Origin: an uncultured Actinotalea sp.
GTDB taxonomy: Bacteria > Actinomycetota > Actinomycetes > Actinomycetales > Cellulomonadaceae
NCBI RefSeq assembly: GCF_946885855.1
Contig: NZ_CAMPHH010000082.1
Span: 1 to 12,754 of the forward strand
Reading direction: 5' to 3'
Length of the DNA: 12,754 nucleotides
The position numbers and the translations under genes were made by a program. The notes under the pieces were generated by a model. That model saw only the letters and a list, made by a program, of their open reading frames with translations. It did not search any database and was not told the origin of the DNA. Shown here in pieces: positions 1-7,788 of the stretch. Within the stretch, counting starts at the first letter, position 1. The number at the start of each line of letters is the position of its first letter.

Positions 1-16
1 CCCCCGAGGAGTCCCC

Positions 17-2476
17 ATGCGCTACGGCCACTTCGACGACGACGCCCGCGAGTACGTCGTCACGACGCCCCGCACGCCGTACCCGTGGATCAACTACCTC
101 GGCTCCGAGCGCTTCTTCTCGCTCGTGTCGCACCTGGGTGGCGGCTACTCCTTCTACCGCGACGCGAAGATGCGCCGTCTGACGCGCTACCGCTACAACA
201 ACGTCCCCACGGACGTCGGCGGGCGCTACCTCTACGTCCACGACGACGGCGACGTCTGGACGCCCACGTGGCTGCCCGTCAAGGCGGACCTCGACCACTT
301 CGAGGCCCGGCACGGCCTGGGCTACACCCGCATCACCGGCGAGCGGAACGGGGTGCGGGTCGAGACGCTGCTCTTCGTCCCGCTCGGCGAGGACGCCGAG
401 GTCCAGCGGGTCACCGTCACGAACACCTCGGACGCGGCGAAGTCGCTGCGGCTGTTCACCTTCGTCGAGTTCGCGCTGTGGAACGCCCAGGACGACCAGA
501 CGAACTACCAGCGCAACCTCTCCCTCGGCGAGGTCGAGATCGAGCAGGACGGCCCGTACGGCTCTGCGATCTACCACCGCACCGAGTACCGCGAGCGGCG
601 CGACCACTACGCGGTGCACGCCGTCAACGTCCGCGCCGACGGCTTCGACACGGACCGGGACACCTTCGTCGGGCCGTGGAACGGGCTCGGCGAGGCCGCG
701 GTCCCGCGCTCCGGGGTCTCCGCCGGGTCGGTCGCGAGCGGCTGGTACCCGATCGGCTCGCACGGGCTGACGGTGGACCTCGCGCCGGGGGAGAGCCGCA
801 GCGTCGTCGTCGTCCTGGGGTACGTCGAGAACCCGCCGGAGCGGAAGTGGGCCGACGACGCCCACCAGGTCGTGGCGAAGGAGCGGGCGCACGCGCTGCT
901 CGGGCGGTTCGCCACGACGGAGCAGGTCGACGCGGCGTTCGCCGCGCTGCGCCGGCACTGGACCGAGCTGCTGTCGACGTACTCGGTGCGATCCACCGAC
1001 GAGAAGCTCGACCGGATGGTCAACGTCTGGAACCAGTATCAGTGCATGGTGACCTTCAACATGAGCCGCTCGGCTTCGTCGTTCGAGACGGGCATCGGGC
1101 GGGGGATGGGGTTCCGCGACTCGAGCCAGGACCTCCTCGGCTTCGTGCACCTGGTGCCGGAGCGCGCGCGAGAGCGCATCCTCGACATCGCCGCGACGCA
1201 GCTGCCGGACGGCTCGGCGTACCACCAGTACCAGCCCCTGACGAAGCGCGGGAACGACGACATCGGGTCCGGCTTCAACGACGACCCGCTGTGGCTCGTC
1301 GCCGGCGTCGCCGCGTACCTCAAGGAGACCGGGGACTGGGGGATCCTCGACGAGCCGGTGCCCTTCGACAACGACGACGCCCTGGCCGCGCCCCTGTTCG
1401 AGCACCTCACCCGGTCCTTCCGGTACACGCTGGACCACCGCGGCCCGCACGGCCTGCCGCTCATCGGACGCGCGGACTGGAACGACTGCCTCAACCTCAA
1501 CTGCTTCTCGACCGAGCCGGGCGAGTCCTTCCAGACGACGGAGAACCGGGCCGGCGGGGTCGCGGAGTCCGTCTTCATCGCCGCCCAGCTCGTGCTGTAC
1601 GGCGCCGACTACGCGGAGATCGCCGAGCGGCGCGGGCTGGCCGACGTCGCGCGCGACGCCCGGGCGGCGGTCGAGGTCATGCGCGCCGCCGTCCTCAGCC
1701 ACGGCTGGGACGGCCGGTGGTTCCTGCGCGCCTACGACTTCGAGGGCCGGCCCGTCGGCACCGACGCCCACGACGAGGGCAAGATCTGGATCGAGCCGCA
1801 GGGCTTCGCGGTCATGGCCGGCATCGGCACCCGCGAGGCCGACGGCGGCCTCGGCCGGGTGGCGCTGGACTCCGTCGCCGAGCACCTCGCGACCCCGCAC
1901 GGGATGGTCCTGCAGCACCCGGCGTACACGACCTACCAGCTCCACCTCGGCGAGGTCTCGACCTACCCGCCGGGCTACAAGGAGAACGGTGGCATCTTCT
2001 GCCACAACAACCCGTGGGTGATCATCGCCGAGACACTCGTGGGCCGCGGGGAGCGGGCGTTCGACTACTACCGGCGCATCACGCCGGCGTACCGCGAGGA
2101 CATCAGCGACGTGCACCGGCTCGAGCCGTACGTCTACGCGCAGATGATCGCGGGCAAGGCGGCGGTGCGGCACGGCGAGGCCAAGAACTCCTGGCTGACC
2201 GGGACCGCGGCCTGGACGTTCGTCGCCGCGAGCCAGTACCTGCTGGGGGTGCGGCCGGGATGGGACGGTCTGGTGGTCGACCCGCAGATCGGGCCCGACG
2301 TGCCCTCCTTCACGGTCCGGCGCGTGCTGCGCGGCGCGACGTACGAGATCGAGGTCCGCAACGGCGGGGCACCGGGTGCGCGCGCCCGGCTGACGGTCGA
2401 CGGCGTGCCGGTCGAGGGCTCGGTGGTCCCGTTCGCCCCGGCGGGGACGACCGTGCGGGTGCTGGCCGAGGTCTGA
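17..2476 (+). CDS. cbp: Cellobiose phosphorylase (GH94)
   Basis: The predicted product is an 819-residue cytoplasmic enzyme without a signal peptide. It would split cellobiose with inorganic phosphate into alpha-glucose 1-phosphate and glucose, which saves ATP when imported cellobiose is used. The order is that of GH94: an N-terminal beta-sandwich (about 1-270), helical linker, (alpha/alpha)6 barrel (about 320-750) and a small C-terminal sheet domain. The motif RADWNDCLN puts the general-acid aspartate at D490, the number reported for Cellulomonas cellobiose phosphorylase (about 822 residues). H663 in FCHNNPW and T728-G729 in WLTGTA match the phosphate-binding positions of the family. The N-terminal stretch [17 protein letters not shown] and RYRYNN is typical of cellobiose rather than chitobiose phosphorylases. 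GAGGAG at 6-11 lies five bases before the ATG and supports this start. The upstream operon is cut off by the window edge. Cellodextrin phosphorylase is less likely because those proteins are longer. Confidence 0.95.
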   Translation: MRYGHFDDDAREYVVTTPRTPYPWINYLGSERFFSLVSHLGGGYSFYRDAKMRRLTRYRYNNVPTDVGGRYLYVHDDGDVWTPTWLPVKADLDHFEARHGLGYTRITGERNGVRVETLLFVPLGEDAEVQRVTVTNTSDAAKSLRLFTFVEFALWNAQDDQTNYQRNLSLGEVEIEQDGPYGSAIYHRTEYRERRDHYAVHAVNVRADGFDTDRDTFVGPWNGLGEAAVPRSGVSAGSVASGWYPIGSHGLTVDLAPGESRSVVVVLGYVENPPERKWADDAHQVVAKERAHALLGRFATTEQVDAAFAALRRHWTELLSTYSVRSTDEKLDRMVNVWNQYQCMVTFNMSRSASSFETGIGRGMGFRDSSQDLLGFVHLVPERARERILDIAATQLPDGSAYHQYQPLTKRGNDDIGSGFNDDPLWLVAGVAAYLKETGDWGILDEPVPFDNDDALAAPLFEHLTRSFRYTLDHRGPHGLPLIGRADWNDCLNLNCFSTEPGESFQTTENRAGGVAESVFIAAQLVLYGADYAEIAERRGLADVARDARAAVEVMRAAVLSHGWDGRWFLRAYDFEGRPVGTDAHDEGKIWIEPQGFAVMAGIGTREADGGLGRVALDSVAEHLATPHGMVLQHPAYTTYQLHLGEVSTYPPGYKENGGIFCHNNPWVIIAETLVGRGERAFDYYRRITPAYREDISDVHRLEPYVYAQMIAGKAAVRHGEAKNSWLTGTAAWTFVAASQYLLGVRPGWDGLVVDPQIGPDVPSFTVRRVLRGATYEIEVRNGGAPGARARLTVDGVPVEGSVVPFAPAGTTVRVLAEV

Positions 2477-2526
2477 GCGGCGCGGATCCCGGCGGGCGCA
2501 CGGTGCGCCGGGCCGGTGGACGTGCG

Positions 2527-2557
2527 CCGGGGCCGGTCAGGATCTGACCGGCCCCGG
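2527..2557 (+). terminator. Intrinsic hairpin terminator after cbp
   Basis: A perfect 14-bp stem (CCGGGGCCGGTCAG paired with CTGACCGGCCCCGG) closes a 3-nt GAT loop, 50 bp after the cellobiose phosphorylase stop codon. There is no T-run, which is common for terminators of high-GC actinobacteria. The stem is symmetrical, but the only gene converging on it is the one to its left, so it probably ends the cbp transcript. Confidence 0.75.
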
Positions 2558-2765
2558 TCGGCGTGCGCGTCCCACGGCGCTGTGGACTCGTGCTGTCTCG
2601 TGGCGGGGCGCCGTTGGCCACCGGTGCCGGACCACGTGTGGCGGGCCGCCTCGCCCGCACAGGGCGTCACGGTTCCCGCTCGACCCGTGCGGGTCGCCGA
2701 CCGCTCTCGCGGCAGGGAAGGGGAGCTGCCGACCACGTTACGAAATGGTCTCGGCGCCGGTGAAG

Positions 2766-2779
2766 GGGACCAAGGTCCC
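2766..2779. promoter_or_regulatory. DosR/DevR-like palindrome (tentative)
   Basis: GGGACCAAGGTCCC is a perfect 14-bp palindrome apart from its AA centre (GGGACC-AA-GGTCCC). Its arms match the GGGAC...GTCCC arms of the actinobacterial DosR/DevR box, which is linked to hypoxia and dormancy. No universal stress or nitroreductase-type gene lies next to it, and the nearest start codon on the + strand is about 480 bp away. It may instead be a short hairpin within a transcribed region. Confidence 0.3.
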
Positions 2780-2803
2780 ATCTCCCGCGTGGCCACGCTC
2801 CCA

Positions 2804-2827
2804 TCGGCGGGGGGCCAACCCCGCCGA
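2804..2827. repeat. 9-bp perfect inverted repeat (hairpin)
   Basis: TCGGCGGGG (2804-2812) pairs perfectly with CCCCGCCGA (2819-2827) around a 6-nt loop. It could be a second, strand-neutral terminator or part of a folded RNA. It lies between the DosR-like palindrome and the two long repeat units, with no T-run on either side. Confidence 0.45.
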
Positions 2828-2869
2828 CCCGCGCCACCGACTCGCCAGCGAAGCGGTCGGGACGGCCGC

Positions 2870-2921
2870 CTCGTGGGGTCGTCGGATCGCACCGGTATCC
2901 GGCATGGATCTGCCCCGCGAG
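2870..2921. repeat. Palindromic repeat unit, copy 1
   Basis: The unit begins with CTCGTGGGG (2870-2878) and ends with CCCCGCGAG (2913-2921). The two arms pair over 9 bp with one G-U wobble. The last 28 bases (2894-2921) match 2983-3010 at 26 of 28 positions. Inside is a small dyad, ATCC-GGCAT-GGAT. The spacer between left arm and 28-mer is 15 bp. The shape is that of a REP-like dispersed palindromic element. Confidence 0.6.
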
Positions 2922-2964
2922 CGGCGTGGCGGGGCCGTGCGGGTGCGACTGCGCGCGTCCGGGC

Positions 2965-3010
2965 CTCGCGGGGAGTGGCGCAGGTATCCAGCACGGATCT
3001 GCCCCGCGAG
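2965..3010. repeat. Palindromic repeat unit, copy 2
   Basis: The unit begins with CTCGCGGGG (2965-2973) and ends with CCCCGCGAG (3002-3010), a perfect 9-bp stem. The last 28 bases repeat copy 1 with two changes, both in the loop of the inner dyad (ATCC-AGCAC-GGAT), so both stems are kept while the loop varies. The spacer between left arm and 28-mer is 9 bp. Read on the - strand, an extra GCAG/CTGC pair extends the inner hairpin. Confidence 0.6.
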
Positions 3011-3111
3011 GGTGCCGGCCGGGTCGGCGCGGCCCGGTGACCAGCGGCCCGGGGCGTGGGCGGCAGACCTTGATCGACGAGCGCGCCGCCGCCCAGTGCG
3101 GTAGACCTCTC

Positions 3112-3125
3112 GTACAACGTTTACC
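3112..3125 (+). promoter_or_regulatory. Operator-like site upstream of GH43 gene
   Basis: GTACAACGTTTACC differs at one base from the three identical sites before the ABC transporter (11240-11310). Its centre AACGTT is self-complementary with a central CG, the usual form of LacI-family operators, and the outer G and C also match. It ends 135 bp before the GH43 start codon. The likely binder is the LacI protein encoded at 9933-10967; that assignment is an inference. Confidence 0.65.
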
Positions 3126-3260
3126 GACGCACGGACGACGCACAGATGCGCGCCCGTGCCGGAGCAGGGGGACGGGCGACCGCCGGGTCGGCCGCGACCC
3201 ATCGCGGTGTCGACGCCGATGCCGCCGTCCGACCACAGCCCAACCGGCAGGAACCACCCC

Positions 3261-5609
3261 ATGCGCCTGAACAGAGCCGTTCCCGCACTGACCGGCGGCG
3301 CCGTCGTCGTCGGCCTCGCCCTGCTCGTCCCGCCCGCGGCCGCGGGCCCGCCCGACGGCGGCGCCCCGCCCACAGGTGCCGCCGGAGGCGGCGCCGCGAC
3401 CTCCGCGACCCCGTACACCAACCCCGTCAGCGACCGGTTCGCGGACACCTTCGCGGACCCCGCTGTCATCCGGGGCAAGGACGGCTGGTGGTACGCCTAC
3501 GGCACGACCGACCCGCTCGTCGAGGGCGAGGGCGAGCGGCACCTGCTGCCGATCTCCCGCTCGAGCGACCTCGTCACCTGGGAGTACGTCGGCGACGCGT
3601 TCACCGAGGAGACGGTCCCGGACTGGACGGACACGGCCCGCGACGCCGCGCTGTGGGCGCCGGACATCCGGTACGTCGACGGGCAGTACCGGCTCTACTA
3701 CGTCGTCACCGACACGACGGTCACCGACGAGGTGAACGACAACGCCATCGGCGTCGCGACCGCCCCGAGCCCCGCCGGGCCGTGGACGGACTCCGGCGCG
3801 CCGGTCGTCGACCCGCGCCGGGTCGGCCCGGACAACTTCCTGTGGACCTTCGACCCGTCGCACGTCGTCGACGAGGACGGGACGGAGCACCTCTTCTACG
3901 GCTCGTACTACGGCGGCATCTTCGTGACGGAGCTCTCCGAGGACGGCACGCGGGCGGTCGGTGAGCCCACCCAGGTCACCATCGACAACAAGTACGAGGG
4001 TGCCTACGTGCTGCAGCGCGACGGGTACTGGTACCTGTTCGTCTCCTCGGCGAACTGCTGCGCCGGCCCGACGACCGGCTACAGCGTGCACGTCGGGCGC
4101 TCGGAGTCCCTCACCGGGCCCTACGTGGACCGCGAGGGCGTCCCGCTGCTGCAGTCCCGGGCCGGTGGCACGCCGGTCATCGCGCCCAACGGCAACGCGT
4201 TCGTCGGCACCGGCCACAACGCGATCGTCACCGACCTCGCCGGCCAGGACTGGAACGTCTACCACGCGATCGACCGCGCCGACCCGTACCTCGACGGGAC
4301 GGACGGCATCAACGAGCGCCCCATGCTCCTGGACCGCCTGGACTGGGTCGACGGCTGGCCGACCACCCGCGCCGGGCTGTGGGCCTCCGACGACGCGCAG
4401 CCCGGTCCCGTCACCGGTGGGCGGGCCGCGACGACGTTCGACGACGGCGTCACCCGCCCGTTCACGACGACGGGCACCTGGACCGTGGGGACCGACGAGC
4501 AGGCCGGGGCCCACGCGGTGGCCGGCTCCGCCGGCACCCTCCTGACCCGCCACGCCCTGCCGTACGACGTCCGCGTGGAGGCGGACGTCCGGCTCGACGA
4601 CGGTGCGCCGTCGGTCGGCCTGGTCGCGGCGGCCGCACCGCGCGGTGACCAGGTGCGCGCGACGGTCGACGCGCCGTCGTCGTCCCTGCGGGTGGACGTG
4701 CTGGACCGCCGGGGCGCGGTCGTCGCGAGCGCAGCGGCCCCGATCCCCGACGGCGTCGACCTGTCGACGTGGACGAGCATGGTCCTGCAGACGGGCGAGG
4801 GCCGGGCGTATGCCGAGCTCAGCCACGCCCGGCTCAACGACCCGTTCGCGACGGTGACGGTCGACCTCCCGGCCGGCACGCGTTTCGCCGGCAGCGCGGG
4901 TGCCTACGCCGGCGGTCCTGGTGCGCACGTGGACAACCTCAGCGCCCTGCCGGTCTCGGAGGTGGAGGTGACGGAGGTCGCCGCGCCGCCGGCACCGGGC
5001 GCGCTCGTGGACGGCGACGAGTTCGACGGCGAGGCTCCGGACGACGGCTGGACCGCCGTCCGCGACCCCGACGTCACGGTGGCCGACGGCGAGCTGCGGT
5101 GGGTCGTCGAGGAGGCCGACCTGGTCGGGGACGGCAACACCGCAGGCCTGCTCCTGCGGGACGCTCCCGACGGGGACTGGGTCGCCGAGACGAAGCTGAC
5201 GATCGACCTCGGTGAGGACACGATCCGCAACTTCCAGCAGGGTGGCCTCGTCGCCTACGTCGACGACGACCGGTTCGCGCGCCTGTCGCACGTGGCCATC
5301 TGGAACACGCGCCAGACCGAGTTCGGCTACGAGGTCCCGTACGCGGGCCGGCTCCAGTACGGCGGGACGATCGTCGGACCGCCGGCGGACACGACCTGGC
5401 TGCGCCTGACGCGCACGACGGACGCGGACGGGGAGCAGGAGGTGCAGGCCTCGACGAGCACCGACGGCGAGACGTGGGTGCACGGCGGGGTCTGGTCGTT
5501 CCCGGCGGACGCCGAGGTCCGCATCGGCCTCGTCGCCCACGGCAGCCAGGGCGGCGAGCCCGCCACGGCGGTGTTCGACCACCTGCGGGTGTTCGCGCCC
5601 GCGGGCTGA
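3261..5609 (+). CDS. Secreted GH43 glycosidase, probably arabinan-active
   Basis: This is a 782-residue exported enzyme. The signal peptide has charged residues (MRLNR), a hydrophobic core and a likely cleavage site after A28 (PPAAA-GPP). Residues about 47-380 form the GH43 five-bladed propeller with the full catalytic triad: base D66 in FADPAV, D198 in FDPSHV and acid E246 in KYEGAYV. The motifs SSANCCAG (C266-C267) and VGRSESLTGPY recall arabinanases and exo-arabinofuranosidases, but the family also holds xylosidases and galactosidases, so the substrate is not certain. Two beta-sandwich regions follow, at about 390-555 and 583-782. The second resembles the concanavalin-like C-terminal domains of GH43 enzymes (DUF1349 type) and may bind glycan. 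The ATG at 3261 is chosen because AGGA at 3249-3252 precedes it and the signal peptide starts there; a longer frame from GTG 3156 adds only proline-rich sequence. An operator-like site lies upstream. Confidence 0.88.
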   Translation: MRLNRAVPALTGGAVVVGLALLVPPAAAGPPDGGAPPTGAAGGGAATSATPYTNPVSDRFADTFADPAVIRGKDGWWYAYGTTDPLVEGEGERHLLPISRSSDLVTWEYVGDAFTEETVPDWTDTARDAALWAPDIRYVDGQYRLYYVVTDTTVTDEVNDNAIGVATAPSPAGPWTDSGAPVVDPRRVGPDNFLWTFDPSHVVDEDGTEHLFYGSYYGGIFVTELSEDGTRAVGEPTQVTIDNKYEGAYVLQRDGYWYLFVSSANCCAGPTTGYSVHVGRSESLTGPYVDREGVPLLQSRAGGTPVIAPNGNAFVGTGHNAIVTDLAGQDWNVYHAIDRADPYLDGTDGINERPMLLDRLDWVDGWPTTRAGLWASDDAQPGPVTGGRAATTFDDGVTRPFTTTGTWTVGTDEQAGAHAVAGSAGTLLTRHALPYDVRVEADVRLDDGAPSVGLVAAAAPRGDQVRATVDAPSSSLRVDVLDRRGAVVASAAAPIPDGVDLSTWTSMVLQTGEGRAYAELSHARLNDPFATVTVDLPAGTRFAGSAGAYAGGPGAHVDNLSALPVSEVEVTEVAAPPAPGALVDGDEFDGEAPDDGWTAVRDPDVTVADGELRWVVEEADLVGDGNTAGLLLRDAPDGDWVAETKLTIDLGEDTIRNFQQGGLVAYVDDDRFARLSHVAIWNTRQTEFGYEVPYAGRLQYGGTIVGPPADTTWLRLTRTTDADGEQEVQASTSTDGETWVHGGVWSFPADAEVRIGLVAHGSQGGEPATAVFDHLRVFAPAG

Positions 5610-5623
5610 CCAGGCCCTGGGCC

Positions 5624-5657
5624 GGGGTCGGCCGGCTGCGCTCCGCCGGCCGACCCC
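5624..5657. terminator. Bidirectional terminator between converging genes
   Basis: GGGGTCGGCCGGC (5624-5636) pairs perfectly with GCCGGCCGACCCC (5645-5657) around an 8-nt loop. The 13-bp stem fills most of the 48-bp gap between the GH43 stop codon and the stop codon of the opposing EamA gene, so it can serve both transcripts. Confidence 0.8.
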
Positions 5658-6689
5658 TCACCCTCGTCGGGGTGCCGTGGCGGGACCCGGGGACGCCCCC
5701 GGACCCGCCACGGTGCCGAGCGGGACCGGCCGGCGCAGCCGCAGCCCGCGGGCTCCCTGGCCCAGCGCCACGCCCAGGAGGATGACGAGCGCGCCGACCG
5801 GCTCGTTCCAGTGCAGCTGCTCGCCGAGGAACGCGACGCCGACGACGGTCGCGACGACCGGCGTGATGTACGTGACGGTGGCGGCGGTCCCCGGCCCTGC
5901 GACCGCGATGACCCGGTAGTTGAGCGCGTACGCGACCCCGGTGCCCAGCGCGCCGAGGGCGATGACCGCGAGCACGACGTCGGTCGTCACCGGCCCTCGC
6001 GGCGTCATCCCGCTCAGCGCGAGGACGGGCAGCATGATCATGCCCGCGACGACCACCTGGCCGGTCACGAGCGACAGCGGACGCTGGCCGGTCGAGGTGA
6101 GGTAGCGCCGCGAGTAGGGCAGCGCGAGCCCGTAGCAGGTGATCGCGCCCAGGCAGGCCAGCACCCCGAGCCACCGGCCCTCGCCGAGCCCGCGCCACAC
6201 CCCGATGACGACGACGACGCCCGCGAACCCCAGCAGCAGGCCGAGGACGCGCCGGCGGTTCGGCCGCTCCTCGGGGTACGCGGCCAGGATCACCGCGAGC
6301 GTGGCCAGCGGCGTCATCGCGTTGATGATCCCGGCGATGACGGAGGAGACCGTCTGCTGCCCGACCGCGAACAGCAGGCCCGGCGCCACGTTGAGCAGCA
6401 GCCCGACGACGACGAGGTGGCCCCACGTCCGCGCCGCCCGCGGCAGCGGCACGCGGAGCGCCAGGCACAGGAGCAGGAGCGTGACGGCGCCGAGCAGCTG
6501 GCGCGCGGTGGCGACCTGGACCGGCGTGAGGGCCCGCAGCCCGATCGCGATGAACGCGAACGAGCAGCCCCAGATGACCCCCGCGGCGACGTAGCCGGGC
6601 ACCCACGACCGGGCGCTGGGGACAGCGTGCGGGGTGACCGGTGCGACGGGGCGAGCGTCCGGGGCGACGGGGTCGGACGGCGCGGTCAT
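5658..6689 (-). CDS. EamA/DMT-family transporter
   Basis: The product is a 343-residue inner-membrane protein of the drug/metabolite transporter superfamily. After a proline-rich cytoplasmic N-terminus of about 30 residues it shows about ten hydrophobic segments in two EamA repeats. The first repeat starts near WVPGYVAAGVIWGCSFAFIAIG. The second carries GALGTGVAYALNYRVIAVAG and ends with VATVVGVAFLGEQLHWNEPVGALVILLGV, the usual end signature of the family. Members export amino acids, metabolites or drugs; the substrate cannot be read from the sequence. The start is supported by GAGAGG a few bases upstream on the - strand. It begins 48 bp after the stop of the Ada-like gene on the same strand, so the two probably share a transcript that ends at the hairpin 5624-5657. 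No link to the flanking sugar genes is evident. Confidence 0.88.
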   Translation of the reverse strand: MTAPSDPVAPDARPVAPVTPHAVPSARSWVPGYVAAGVIWGCSFAFIAIGLRALTPVQVATARQLLGAVTLLLLCLALRVPLPRAARTWGHLVVVGLLLNVAPGLLFAVGQQTVSSVIAGIINAMTPLATLAVILAAYPEERPNRRRVLGLLLGFAGVVVVIGVWRGLGEGRWLGVLACLGAITCYGLALPYSRRYLTSTGQRPLSLVTGQVVVAGMIMLPVLALSGMTPRGPVTTDVVLAVIALGALGTGVAYALNYRVIAVAGPGTAATVTYITPVVATVVGVAFLGEQLHWNEPVGALVILLGVALGQGARGLRLRRPVPLGTVAGPGASPGPATAPRRG

Positions 6690-6737
6690 GGCAGGCCTCT
6701 CGTGCTGGCGGGGTCCCCTCGGGCGCAGTGTCCTCGG

Positions 6738-7694
6738 TCAGCGGGACGCGGGCGCCGGTCGTCCACCGGCCGTCCCGCGCTCCCGGGCGAGCAGCCGCTC
6801 CTTGACGGCGAGACCCCACCGGTACCCGCCCATCGAGCCGTCGCCGCGGATGACCCGGTGGCAGGGCACGACGAGCGCGACGGGGTTGCGCGCGCAGGCC
6901 GAGGCGACCGCCCGGACCGCCGTCGGCGCCCCGATCGCGGCCGCCACCTCGGTGTACGAGCGGGTCTGACCGGCGGGGATGCGCCGCAGGGCGTCCCACA
7001 CCCGCGCCTGGAACGCGGTCCCGTGCAGGTCCAGCGGCAGCTCCCGCTCGGGGGTCCTGCCGGCGGCCAGGGCCCGCAGCCCGACGGCGAGCTCGGCAAG
7101 GCCGTCGTCGTCGCGCTCGAAGGAGGCCGCGGGCAGCTCGGCGCGGACCTCGGCGAGCAGCGCGTCGACGTCGTCGCCGATGCGGACGGCCGCCAGCCCG
7201 AGGTCCCCCGCGACCGCGAGCACCGTGCCGAGGTCCGTCCCGACCGCGGTCCACCGCAGCACCTCGCCCGCGCCGCCGCGGGCGTACCGGCGCGGCTGCA
7301 TCCCGAGGGTGGGGCCGGCGGTCTCGTAGAACGCGCGCGTCGACCCGAAGCCCGCGGCGAAGACGGCGTCCGTCACCTGCTCGTGCTCGCGCAGCAGGCG
7401 GCGGGCCTCACCGGTGCGGACGGCGTGCCCGAACGCCCGCGGGGCGACCCCGACGACGGCGGCGAAGTCGCGCGCGAGCTGACGCGCGGAGACGCCGGTC
7501 ACCCGCTCCAGCCCCGCCGAGGCCAGCGGGCCGCCCGCGTCGACCATCGCCCGGCACGCCGCGACCACGCGGTCGACCGCCGGGCTGCCCGCGGCGCTGT
7601 CGCTCCCGGTCCGCGCGGTCGCGCTGCCGGTCCCGGTCCCCGCGGCCGCGCTGCCGGCCCCGCTCCCCACGCCCGTCGTGCCCGTCGTCGTCAT
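6738..7694 (-). CDS. HTH/O6-alkylguanine-DNA alkyltransferase (Ada-like)
   Basis: This 318-residue protein joins an AraC-type DNA-binding domain (about 40-145) to a methylated-DNA-protein cysteine methyltransferase (about 150-318). The acceptor is C278 in PCHRVIRGDGS. The nearby AVRAVASACARNP and GYRWGL motifs are the DNA-binding and substrate-loop elements of the family. It would repair O6-alkylguanine by irreversible transfer of the alkyl group and may also regulate transcription. The N-terminal zinc domain of E. coli Ada, which senses methylphosphotriesters, is missing; about 37 Gly/Ser/Thr/Ala-rich residues stand in its place. The start at 7694 is preferred because TACGCT lies six bases before it, fitting a leaderless transcript, and because the 17 extra residues of a longer frame from 7745 are unlike the family. 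It lies upstream of the EamA gene in the same direction. Confidence 0.88.
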   Translation of the reverse strand: MTTTGTTGVGSGAGSAAAGTGTGSATARTGSDSAAGSPAVDRVVAACRAMVDAGGPLASAGLERVTGVSARQLARDFAAVVGVAPRAFGHAVRTGEARRLLREHEQVTDAVFAAGFGSTRAFYETAGPTLGMQPRRYARGGAGEVLRWTAVGTDLGTVLAVAGDLGLAAVRIGDDVDALLAEVRAELPAASFERDDDGLAELAVGLRALAAGRTPERELPLDLHGTAFQARVWDALRRIPAGQTRSYTEVAAAIGAPTAVRAVASACARNPVALVVPCHRVIRGDGSMGGYRWGLAVKERLLARERGTAGGRPAPASR

Positions 7695-7700
7695 ACCCGG

Positions 7701-7706
7701 AGCGTA
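7701..7706 (-). promoter_or_regulatory. Possible leaderless -10 box of the Ada-like gene
   Basis: On the - strand TACGCT matches the actinobacterial TANNNT pattern and is followed by six bases and then the ATG at 7694. Transcription would begin at or next to the start codon. No Shine-Dalgarno sequence is seen before this ATG, which agrees with leaderless translation. No convincing -35 hexamer is visible. Confidence 0.45.
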
Positions 7707-7788
7707 GGGACGCCCACCGACGCGCCACATCCCGGTTCCGGACACGCCCGACGACGGCTCCCACCGGGCGACGAGGCGGGGCGGCAGG

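Larger units (their letters stand above)
2477..3260. other. 784-bp structured non-coding region
   Basis: No credible protein is seen here. The open frames on both strands are arginine- and proline-rich, have no recognisable domain and run over the repeats. The region holds, in order, the cbp terminator (2527-2557), a GTTACGAAA tract near 2738, a DosR-like palindrome (2766-2779), a possible CebR half-site (2790-2803), a 9-bp hairpin (2804-2827), two related repeat units (2870-2921 and 2965-3010), an operator-like site (3112-3125) and a 135-nt leader before the GH43 start. No well-formed -35/-10 pair was found by eye, although a promoter must lie near 3112. A small RNA within 2740-3010 is possible but not shown. 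Confidence 0.6.

Noticed and set aside
2870..3010. CRISPR-like reading of the two 28-bp repeats
   Set aside because: Only two imperfect copies, 61 bp between them, no cas gene and internal dyads in each unit; a palindromic repeat fits better.
2516..3040. 174-codon open frame on the + strand in the intergenic region
   Set aside because: Arginine-, glycine- and proline-rich with no domain, starts inside the cbp terminator hairpin and runs through the repeat units; typical of chance open frames in GC-rich DNA.
3070..3107. TTGATC (3070) with TAGACC (3102) as a promoter before GH43
   Set aside because: The spacing is 26 bp and the -10 lacks its final T, so the pair is not a credible sigma-70-type promoter.
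3156..3260. N-terminal extension of the GH43 protein from a GTG start
   Set aside because: It would bury the signal peptide behind 35 proline- and arginine-rich residues; the ATG at 3261 has AGGA at a proper distance.
2667..5582. 971-codon open frame on the - strand opposite the GH43 gene
   Set aside because: It is an antisense shadow of the GH43 gene, with low-complexity Arg/Val/Gly sequence; the + strand frame has a signal peptide, catalytic triad and ribosome binding site.
5624..5657. Attachment-site or inverted-repeat boundary of an inserted ada-eamA island
   Set aside because: The repeat is a local hairpin with an 8-nt loop between converging stop codons, and no matching repeat, integrase or transposase is seen at the other end of the pair.
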